DNA from: Nostoc sp. 'Peltigera membranacea cyanobiont' N6
Lineage (GTDB): Bacteria; Cyanobacteriota; Cyanobacteriia; Cyanobacteriales; Nostocaceae
DNA length: 64,000 nt
Direction of reading: 5' to 3'
NCBI RefSeq assembly: GCF_002949735.1
Contig: NZ_CP026681.1
Span: 3,348,001-3,412,000 of the forward strand
Within the stretch, counting starts at the first letter, position 1. The number at the start of each line of letters is the position of its first letter. Shown piece by piece: positions 17,059 through 24,254 of this stretch. The notes under the pieces were generated by a model that was given only the letters and a program-made list of their open reading frames with translations, made no database searches and had not been told where the DNA came from. A program made the translations under genes and the position numbers.

Positions 17059-18501
17059 TCATTCGGAATTATTGGTTTTTCTTAAGCGAACTATAAAAAA
17101 GCCATCCATGTCTTGTTGATGGGGCCAGACTTTAAACCAACCTTGAGGCGTGCTACGGACAAACTCAGGTAACTCAAAGCCCGCGGGAGACTCAATTTGC
17201 CAATCAGGTGACTTAGCTAAAAATGCCGAAATCACTTCTTCGTTTTCTGCTGGATGCAATGTACAGGTGGCATACACTAATACACCACCAGGTTTGACAA
17301 AAGTTGATGTATGTGTTAACAATTCTTTTTGCAGCACCGAAAGTTCCCGGACAGATTCTGGTGTCTGTCGCCAACGAGCATCAGCATGACGGTGCATTGT
17401 TCCCAAACCGGAACATGGAGCATCTAGCAATACCCGGTCTGCGGTGTTTTGAAATTGGTTAAATTGGCGGCTGTCGCCAGTATACATTTGAATAGATTGT
17501 AAATTCAGGCGTTGAGAATTTTCTTGAAGTTTGCGAAGACGAGAGGAAGTGCGATCGCAAGCCCAAATTTTTCCCTTATCTGCCATTAACTCAGCGATGT
17601 GGGTTGTTTTACCACCTGGTGCAGCACAGACATCAATTATCACCTCATCTGGTTGGGGGTCAAGCAAATGACTTACTAATTGGGCGCTACTATCTTGTAT
17701 AGTCCACCAACCTTCTTTAAAACCAGGTAGTTTTTGAATTGACCCAGTATTACCAATAAATCGTAAAGCTTGGGGTAAATGAAGAATCCGCTTTACCAAA
17801 ATACCAACAGATTGCAAAGCCGCCTCAACTTCCTCGGTGGAAGTGCGAAGAGGGTTGATACGCAAGTCAATCGTTGGTGATTGGTTCATCCATTCACACA
17901 GTTGTTCTGTCTCTTCAAAATCTAGTTGTTCTAACCATACTTGAATAATCCAATCAGGAAAGCTGTGTAAAATACCCAGGCGTTCCACTGGGTTTTCTGG
18001 AAGTTGTAACGGATCGAAATGGGGGATTGGGGACTGGGGACTGGGGACTGGGGACTGGGGAAACAACAAAGAATCTTTCTCGTGCGCTCCTCTGCCCCTT
18101 TCCTCTCCTGCTCCCCCTGCTTTTCTAAGATACTGGCGTAATAGACCGTTAACAAAACTCGTAAGTCCAGAAAAACCGTTTTCTTTAGCGAGTTGGACGG
18201 TAGTATTAACAGCAGCTGAGGCGGGAATACGCTCTTGATAGCGCAGCTGGTAAAAACCTAGATGTAAGATGGTACGAAGGTCTTGTGGTTGTTGGTGAGA
18301 TTTCTTTTTGGCGAATTGATCGATGAGAGTATCAAGAGTGCGCTGCCTTCTGACACTGCCATAAATTAACTCTGTCACCAAGCGGCGATCGCGATCGGGC
18401 AAATTAACTTTTTGCAGCACTCTATCTAGGGCAACATCAGCATAAGCCCCCTTATGAACATCTCGCAGGGCGATAAAAGCTAGTTGACGGGGGTTTGTCA
18501 T
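17059..18501 (-). CDS. rsmB: 16S rRNA (cytosine-967 C5) methyltransferase RsmB/Sun
   Basis: 480 residues. An N-terminal NusB-like RNA-binding domain (residues 5-130) precedes an AdoMet methyltransferase domain with motif I (IIDVCAAPGGKTTHIAEL), the catalytic cysteines in LLDAPCSGLGTMHR and YATCTLHPAENE. It methylates the 16S rRNA P-site region. Between the two domains is an extra ~35-residue Gly/Arg/Pro/Ser-rich segment (residues ~130-165) encoded by STRR-type heptanucleotide DNA repeats at 18023-18062, unusual inside a housekeeping gene. The frame is kept, so the enzyme is probably active. The ATG start at 18501 gives the expected NPRQLAFIALRDVHKG start. Confidence 0.9.
   Translation of the reverse strand: MTNPRQLAFIALRDVHKGAYADVALDRVLQKVNLPDRDRRLVTELIYGSVRRQRTLDTLIDQFAKKKSHQQPQDLRTILHLGFYQLRYQERIPASAAVNTTVQLAKENGFSGLTSFVNGLLRQYLRKAGGAGEERGRGAHEKDSLLFPQSPVPSPQSPIPHFDPLQLPENPVERLGILHSFPDWIIQVWLEQLDFEETEQLCEWMNQSPTIDLRINPLRTSTEEVEAALQSVGILVKRILHLPQALRFIGNTGSIQKLPGFKEGWWTIQDSSAQLVSHLLDPQPDEVIIDVCAAPGGKTTHIAELMADKGKIWACDRTSSRLRKLQENSQRLNLQSIQMYTGDSRQFNQFQNTADRVLLDAPCSGLGTMHRHADARWRQTPESVRELSVLQKELLTHTSTFVKPGGVLVYATCTLHPAENEEVISAFLAKSPDWQIESPAGFELPEFVRSTPQGWFKVWPHQQDMDGFFIVRLRKTNNSE
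18023..18062. repeat. STRR heptamer GGGGACT, inside rsmB
   Basis: About five consecutive GGGGACT/GGGGATT heptamers. The same unit is found in the spacers at 40988-41003 and 42970-43000. Here it lies within the coding frame of rsmB and encodes a Pro/Ser/Gln-rich loop. Confidence 0.9.
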
Positions 18502-18733
18502 GGAAACAAGAATCAGGAGTCAGGAGGCTTTTGTATTCTAACTCCCAACTCTTTACTAATTCGTAATTGTCGCGTTTAATTCTCCCTTACCCTTATTTCA
18601 ATACCTTAGCCAAAAAAGAACTCTTCTACCCCCCAGAACGGTTACGATATAAATTTTGTGGAATTATAACAGATGTCACAAAATGAGCGAGTTTACAGTT
18701 ATTATGTTATCTGCAAATACTACAGACATTTGT

Positions 18734-19918
18734 CTAAAAAGGTAATATATTAACTATTTCTGGAAACTTTAAAACCATTTTTTCATAAGCTTCTCTTGCT
18801 GCCTCTCGTACCTCAACATTACTGTCTCGCAAAGCTTCAATTAGTTGTTCTGTGGCTCTGGAATCTCCAATTTGTCCTAATGCCCATACAGACTCTCTAC
18901 GAATACCTGCATCATTGTTTTTCAAGGCTAGGATTAATACATCTACAGCTTTTAACATAAAAAGTAGAAATGCCACTGTTCGTTGAATTGTTGCATCGCT
19001 ACTTTCTAAAGCATCTATAAAATAGTCTATTTCGTTATTTTCTACTTCAATTATCCCTTCTTGATACAAAGAGAGTTTACTTTTTGGTCTAGTTTGCCAA
19101 TATTCCTTCTGCAACTGTTTAATACTAACTCCTATTTTCTGACAATCATCTTCTTGATAAATAAGTTTTGAGACTAGCTGTTTAATATCTGAATCTTCAC
19201 TATTAATGCCTATTCTTTGAATTAAATGTGCTAAAAATTCCGACATTTTCGGATTTCTAAATTTAATTAAGCCTGTGACCATTCGACTTATTGATTCCCA
19301 AGATGGCTGGCTTAATAAATCTTTTATCTCAGAACCATCAAAGTGAGATGAATTATATTTATACCAAATTTGAAGACCTTCATTCTTTGTCTTTTTAGAT
19401 AGATACCAAATTGAGCATACATAGTCATTTTTTTCATTATATTCTGCTAGAGTCAGCATCATATTTGTCAAGCTGGTGTAATACATCTCACAAACCCAAA
19501 ATCCATCACACCACCAACCAAACTCTATCCAGTATATTTTTCCTTCTTTACTAACTATAATATAACCTTGGTCTGGTTCAGGACTAATAAATATCTTCAA
19601 AGAGTTTGGGTAAAAATCATTTGGATAGTTCCACCTATTTTCTTCTGTACCTGGTTGATATTCTACTGATATCTCTTGTAGAGGAAGAAATGTAAACCCA
19701 TCAAAAATCCAGTCATATTCACCAATATCATTCGACCTAGAGCCATTTCTCCATTTATATAGCTCACGAACTTCTTTTGGTAAGTGAATTGGCCAATCTT
19801 GAGTTATCTGGTTTATCTCAGCATCCGAAAGGCCAGGTTGTAATAGTGATACTTGTGATGGAAAAAGTTTTTGTTCCCATCTTAGTATTCTTTCTAAGCA
19901 TTGAGTTAGTAATGACAT
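18734..19918 (-). CDS. SMI1/KNR4-type domain plus HEAT repeats
   Basis: 394 residues. The first ~150 match the SMI1/KNR4 family: LSDAEINQITQDWPIHLPKEVRELYKWRNGS, then FLPLQEISVEYQ and IFISPEPDQGYIIVSKEGKIYWIEF. That fold is used as an immunity protein against polymorphic toxins and as a signalling domain. The middle (residues 200-290) is unassigned. The C-terminus contains two or three HEAT/PBS-lyase-like repeats (IRRESVWALGQIGDSRATEQ and LRDSNVEVREAAREAYEKM). The gene is AT-rich with no partner toxin visible next to it. It could be an orphan immunity or a scaffold protein. Confidence 0.75.
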   Translation of the reverse strand: MSLLTQCLERILRWEQKLFPSQVSLLQPGLSDAEINQITQDWPIHLPKEVRELYKWRNGSRSNDIGEYDWIFDGFTFLPLQEISVEYQPGTEENRWNYPNDFYPNSLKIFISPEPDQGYIIVSKEGKIYWIEFGWWCDGFWVCEMYYTSLTNMMLTLAEYNEKNDYVCSIWYLSKKTKNEGLQIWYKYNSSHFDGSEIKDLLSQPSWESISRMVTGLIKFRNPKMSEFLAHLIQRIGINSEDSDIKQLVSKLIYQEDDCQKIGVSIKQLQKEYWQTRPKSKLSLYQEGIIEVENNEIDYFIDALESSDATIQRTVAFLLFMLKAVDVLILALKNNDAGIRRESVWALGQIGDSRATEQLIEALRDSNVEVREAAREAYEKMVLKFPEIVNILPF

Positions 19919-20320
19919 AGCAGTAATCTATAATTGCTGTTTCGAATAGAATATAAAATGTACTAGTATATTAGATTATTTTGCCAGTTTTGCCAAAATT
20001 TTTGTAGGCTCTTATTTTGGCAAAGGTATTGTTGTTTATAGTTGGTTTTATTTCAATTGTATTTAAATCTCCGACTGGAACAAATACGCTTGAGTTAAGA
20101 ATTTTTAGTACTGATTTTTGACCTGTAGAGACGCGAAATTTCGCGTCTCTACCAAGGATTTTGGGCTTAACTGAACAGTATTGCGACCGGAAGTGTCTTT
20201 AATTACGAATTACGTTAGCGTAGCGGTAGCAAGTCCGCGTACCCTTACGGAAAAGCAAGCTACGCGCAGCGTTTCGTAGAGAGCCTCATTAGAAATTACG
20301 AATTAATTTTAACTTCCCTT
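19919..20320. other. Repeat-bearing spacer
   Basis: 402 bases without a gene. They contain the perfect palindrome at 20125-20152 (listed separately) and a GC-rich block 20208-20280 with scrambled copies of GCGTAGC-type motifs, flanked by direct copies of AATTACGAATTA near 20202 and 20294. Such blocks are dispersed repeats in Nostoc genomes. Confidence 0.5.
20125..20152. repeat. Perfect 28-bp palindrome (GTAGAGACGCG family)
   Basis: GTAGAGACGCGAAA followed directly by its reverse complement. Related palindromes occur at 44771-44794 (11-bp arms), around 45606-45632 (imperfect) and at 58184-58212. Confidence 0.9.
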
Positions 20321-21823
20321 TCAAGTCATATACGGGTCTACACTGGCAATTTCAAACTCACATGCTCTAGAAACCTGTTCTGCTGGTAATTTACCAAAGC
20401 TGATTAATGGTAAATAAGTAGGGTTTGCCATCAGTTCTTTTGCCAATAAGAATCCAGTAATTGTCCAAGTTTGATATTTTCTAGCTTGTTTCCCAATTAG
20501 TCGCCCTTTCTTACCGTCGTAATATTCTGGCCATTGATCTGTACTGAGCCGTCCTTGGGCAGTTTCAATAGCCTTTTGTGCAAGACTTATTTTGTTAGTT
20601 TTCACAGCCGCAGCTGCCAACATCCACATTAAAACTGGCCAACTACCAGCATTATGATACGACCAGGGGATATTTTTGGGGTCACATCCAGTTACAATTC
20701 TGTATTCTTCATGCTCTAAAGCTGGGAAACAAATTTTCATCGGCATATCTCCCACCAAATCATCCCATCGTTTCTCAATGAGAGTCATAATCGCTTGTGA
20801 CTGTTCTTCGGTGGCTAAGTCGGAAATAATCGCCATTAAGTTTCCGAGTGAAAAGAAGCGAGTATCTAGCTGCGACGGCCCGACATTACCTGCTAAATAA
20901 CCACCTTTTTTTGGCAGCCACTTATCTAATTCATAATAGGGAACAGAATCTACATATATGTTGAACAGATTAACAGCACCCTTGCCATATTCTTCACTTT
21001 TGAAGCGATAAATTTCATTCAGGCGATTAATATCTATCCAATAATGCTGGCGAATATGAGCGCATAAAAGAGGCAATCGGTTATCAATGGCTGCAACAAT
21101 ATCAGAATTACCTTGGCAAATTAGTAGTTCGCGAGATGCACGCAATGCGGTGTAAAACAGAACTTGCAGTTCTAAAGGATGCCCATAAATGCCCATCCGA
21201 CGGTCAATCATACAAGCACCATCTGGAACCAACAGTGTTGGGTACATATCAAAACGATTCGCCAAGCAGATTTCCATGATTAACCTGATACCATTTTGGA
21301 ATTCAGGTTCATAAGCTAAAGAAAAATCTTCTGTAGCGACTACATAAGCACGCAATAAAATAATCCACCATAAACAAGAATCTACTGGTGTAACTCTAGC
21401 GATCGCATGTTCGCCAAAGTCTGCTTCTAGATATTCTTGCCCATTCTCCGAAACAACTTTGAAGCTAGCTGGTATTAATCCTCGTCCCGGCTTGTAAGCG
21501 TCTAATGCTTTTTCTTTAGGCTGTAACTTTAAGGTTTCTTCTAAGAAATTACGAACAATATCTGTTCTACCTTTGATCAGAAAAATTAGACCGGAAGAAA
21601 CAAAATCCCGAACAAAGCACTGGTCATAATTGAGTGCCTCTACAGATGAATCATAAGCAGCTACCGTACCAACGGGGCGACCTTGATAGTAGAGAACTGA
21701 TTTTTCTAGCGTTTGCCATGCTTCTTCCACTTCTTTTAAATTTTCAGTAGTTTCCAATTCGTTTGGGTGCATCGCCAGAATAACTCCATTCGGGTTGTGA
21801 ATTTGTGGTAGATGCGGATTCAT
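20321..21823 (-). CDS. Neutral/alkaline invertase, glycoside hydrolase family 100
   Basis: 500 residues. Hydrolyses sucrose to glucose and fructose in the cytoplasm; in Anabaena these enzymes link sucrose breakdown to glycogen and nitrogen fixation. GH100 features: AYDSSVEALNYDQCFVRDF with the conserved acid, LPGRGL-type GRGLIPASFKV, DFGEHAIARVTPVDSCLWW, IYGHPLELQVLFYTALRA and CFPALEHEEYRIVTGCDPKN with KNIPWSYHNAGSWPVL. Length fits Nostocales InvA/InvB. I cannot tell which of the two isoforms it is. An in-frame Met at residue 18 is an alternative start. Confidence 0.9.
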   Translation of the reverse strand: MNPHLPQIHNPNGVILAMHPNELETTENLKEVEEAWQTLEKSVLYYQGRPVGTVAAYDSSVEALNYDQCFVRDFVSSGLIFLIKGRTDIVRNFLEETLKLQPKEKALDAYKPGRGLIPASFKVVSENGQEYLEADFGEHAIARVTPVDSCLWWIILLRAYVVATEDFSLAYEPEFQNGIRLIMEICLANRFDMYPTLLVPDGACMIDRRMGIYGHPLELQVLFYTALRASRELLICQGNSDIVAAIDNRLPLLCAHIRQHYWIDINRLNEIYRFKSEEYGKGAVNLFNIYVDSVPYYELDKWLPKKGGYLAGNVGPSQLDTRFFSLGNLMAIISDLATEEQSQAIMTLIEKRWDDLVGDMPMKICFPALEHEEYRIVTGCDPKNIPWSYHNAGSWPVLMWMLAAAAVKTNKISLAQKAIETAQGRLSTDQWPEYYDGKKGRLIGKQARKYQTWTITGFLLAKELMANPTYLPLISFGKLPAEQVSRACEFEIASVDPYMT

Positions 21824-22495
21824 TTCTTATTTTTGCTATTCTCAGCATAACAAAAACGATTCCTTGAATAGCAAATATAATTTGGAGAAAATTAATCAAC
21901 TAACAAGGAATAAATCTGCTGACATTTATGCAGTTTTATTGCTAGTTAATTTATTTATAATCGATTCCTCTTTTGGTGAATTATAGTTGTTCTCCACCGC
22001 AAGTAGTAATATGATTATTAAAACAGTCACACAAGATATATTTTTAGATTATTTCTTGTTCTGTTTCATGCCCAGAATCTTTGCTTTACCAAACCAAAAT
22101 ATATCTTCAGTGCTGTTTAGAGTTTGTGTGAAGTTAAAACTGGTTACAGTATATTTGCTTGAGCAGAATTAGTTTTTGACACTAAGAGATCGGATTATTC
22201 CCCTATATCATCATAATTTATAACTTTTTTTCAGAATATGCAAGATAGACACTTTAAAAAGTGAAGATTTCAATCCTTCTGAAGAGTTATATATTTTACC
22301 CTGCTGAACACTTGTAAGCGCTTAACTGCTCCTGGAATTGTTTATAAGCTTGATTAATTGCTTGCATTGAAGCTTTTGCAATGTCTACGACGGGCTAGGC
22401 GCAGAATTGTTAGCATTAGGATAATATTGCTCTGGAGTGGCTTGCTCTTTCGCGTAACTTTCGTAGCGCATCCTGTGATAATTGATTTTGGTCTA

Positions 22496-22622
22496 AGGGA
22501 CTTCCAAATGAAAAAATACTCAACTACTTATTGTGGGGTGGGCATCTTTGCCCGCCCTATTGAACTGGGCGGGCAAGATGCCCACCCCACAAGATTGGAT
22601 AATTTATTTGTTGGAAGTCCCT
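22496..22622. mobile_element. MITE-like element, family A, copy 1
   Basis: 127 bp bounded by perfect 12-bp terminal inverted repeats AGGGACTTCCAA / TTGGAAGTCCCT, with an inner inverted repeat of about 23 bp made of TGGGGTGGGCATC and GATGCCCACCCCA arms. It encodes nothing. A second copy with the same ends is at 47111-47233, and a fragment of the inner arm is at 35355-35382. Confidence 0.8.
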
Positions 22623-22727
22623 AAAGTCCCATAGGTTTATCTGAGTAGCCTTATTACCCAGAGCGTAGACTAATTAATACTGTTGCGTCTTCGTAAAAAT
22701 TACTTAAGCCTTTAATTTTTCTTTCAA

Positions 22728-22942
22728 TATAGGATTACTATTTGATTTTTGAACAAAATTAGATATTGTAGGGTTCGTTACGAACTTCGTTCTAATACAC
22801 CACTCCTTAACGATTTGGTGCGTTACGCTCCGCTAACACAACGCCAGTGACGCTCCTCTGTCGCTACCGCTCAAGTCGGGAAATCCGCCCACACGACTGG
22901 CTCCTCTACGTATATTCTCAAAATTCAAACCGGATTCCTATA
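22728..22942. mobile_element. MITE-like element, family B, copy 1
   Basis: 215 bp. The left edge TATAGGATTACTATTTGA and the right edge (TTCAAACCGGATTCCTATA) are imperfect inverted repeats. Both ends recur at 39141-39394 around a different GC-rich middle, which defines the element. The middle contains short GCGTTACGCTCCGC-type motifs. Confidence 0.7.
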
Positions 22943-22948
22943 CTACAT

Positions 22949-23040
22949 TAGACATCTCCGAAAAAGAATGTACAGACGTAGCACTGCTACGCCTCTACAA
23001 GGGTTCTGGGTAACGCATATTTAATTTCTGGAGATGTCTA
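22949..23040. mobile_element. MITE-like element, family C
   Basis: 92 bp with terminal inverted repeats TAGACATCTCC / GGAGATGTCTA and an inner short palindrome around GTAGCACTGCTAC. Only 6 bp separate it from family B copy 1, so the elements are nested side by side. Confidence 0.65.
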
Positions 23041-23179
23041 TTAGAAAAGTCTCAGTACAATATTTCATTAATTTGTAGAGAAACTAAGTTAGGCAAAACT
23101 CTGGGTTACTCCGCTTTGACTTTGCGTTTAAAATATTCTTATTTTACGCAAAACTTACTTTATCCAAAACTAATAACTG

Positions 23180-23230
23180 GGTTTTATTTATCTGGCAAAA
23201 GCCCTAAAATTTTGGCAGATAAATAAAACC
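23180..23230. repeat. Long hairpin, 21-bp arms
   Basis: Arms 23180-23200 and 23210-23230 are inverted repeats with one mismatch around a 9-base loop. It lies ~105 bp after the minus-strand DUF928 gene and might end that transcript, or be another small repeat element. Confidence 0.7.
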
Positions 23231-23334
23231 AAATTACAGATTATAGATAAAATTTAAAAAGTAAAACTAATATCATACAAAGGTTTTAGCGTCAAGAATA
23301 GTGTTGTGAAAAAATAGACAAAGTTGAGCTAAGG

Positions 23335-24162
23335 TTACTCAGAGAAAATCGGTTCTGCTGCAATATCATCTAAATGGGTGCTGCCTAGCAAATTCTGCCA
23401 CTCTGTTTGCAGTGCTGCATCTTTAGGATTTTTCTGGTGTAGTTGAGCCAGTGTGGTCAGTGCGTCATACCAGATCCCGTTTTGGGCATAAATAGCATAG
23501 CGCTTTAGAAGTTCTGTTGTTTGTAGTTCTTTGACTATGGCGGGATTGAGTTCGACTCTTGTTATTACCCCTTCGACAAAAGTCGGGGGAGAATTCTTTT
23601 CTTGGTCACAGTTAATGGTGAAAAACCAGCGATATTGTTTGTTTATTTCCAAAGCAGGAGCAGTGGTAGGTAGAGAAACACGGATGACTCCTGGTTTTTC
23701 TGGTAGAGCGATCGCTTTTTTATAAATCTCGTTAGAGTCCCGATCTTGCAGCACAAATTCAACTGCATAGGGCAAGTCTTTGGTATATGGCACATAGAAA
23801 AACCAACTTGGGTGTTCTACGGTTGTCTTTCCCCAGACATTGATTACGGAGTTAGCTTTAGTAAAGGACACTAAAGCAGTCAGGTCATGTTTGGTAATTG
23901 GACATCCACCTATGCTGCGCTTCGCTCCACCACGAACGCGACCTCCCGGAGGGGGGCCGGGTGGAAGTGCAGGTTGATTATAGGTTGTGGCTTGAGCAAG
24001 GATCGTTTTAGCATCAGAGGGATGCCTGCGGAGGGCTGCGCCTACGCTAGGTGAAGAAACAAGAGTTGATTCCGCCACTACTGGAGTCAGGCTAACTAGT
24101 AAACTGGTGCAGCTAAAAACTACTAATATAAACAGTTTTATCGGTTGTGAATTTGACTTCAT
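23335..24162 (-). CDS. DUF928 domain protein, exported
   Basis: 275 residues with a signal peptide (hydrophobic residues 9-27, then VVAES). After a variable, Pro/Gly-rich segment comes the DUF928 core: GAKRSIGGCPITKHDLTALVSF, then a domain with VEHPSWFFYVPYT, VEFVLQDRDSNEIYKK and LEINKQYRWFFTINC, a beta-sandwich-like periplasmic domain. The function is unknown. In cyanobacteria DUF928 genes are often near CHASE2 and CHAT genes, as here: it directly follows the CHAT-CHASE2 gene (93 bp gap). It may be the periplasmic partner of that sensor. Confidence 0.82.
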   Translation of the reverse strand: MKSNSQPIKLFILVVFSCTSLLVSLTPVVAESTLVSSPSVGAALRRHPSDAKTILAQATTYNQPALPPGPPPGGRVRGGAKRSIGGCPITKHDLTALVSFTKANSVINVWGKTTVEHPSWFFYVPYTKDLPYAVEFVLQDRDSNEIYKKAIALPEKPGVIRVSLPTTAPALEINKQYRWFFTINCDQEKNSPPTFVEGVITRVELNPAIVKELQTTELLKRYAIYAQNGIWYDALTTLAQLHQKNPKDAALQTEWQNLLGSTHLDDIAAEPIFSE

Positions 24163-24254
24163 AAAAACCCTTCCTCAACTATATAAGCCTTGTAGATTTA
24201 TCTGCTGGTTATCCAAAAATTTAATCAAAAAAATCTTTATCTATTTCCCATTCC

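Larger units (their letters stand above)
21824..23334. other. Long non-coding region with dispersed repeats
   Basis: 1.5 kb with no believable gene. It holds, in order, unassigned AT-rich sequence (21824-22495), three different inverted-repeat elements (22496-22622, 22728-22942, 22949-23040) and a long hairpin (23180-23230). Short open frames here, including one crossing the first element, have no protein character. Confidence 0.6.

Noticed and set aside
21987..22172. 61-codon gene downstream of the invertase
   Set aside because: AT-rich, no start context and no recognisable domain.
22358..22624. 88-codon gene in the 22-kb spacer
   Set aside because: It runs through the MITE family A and has no family-like content.
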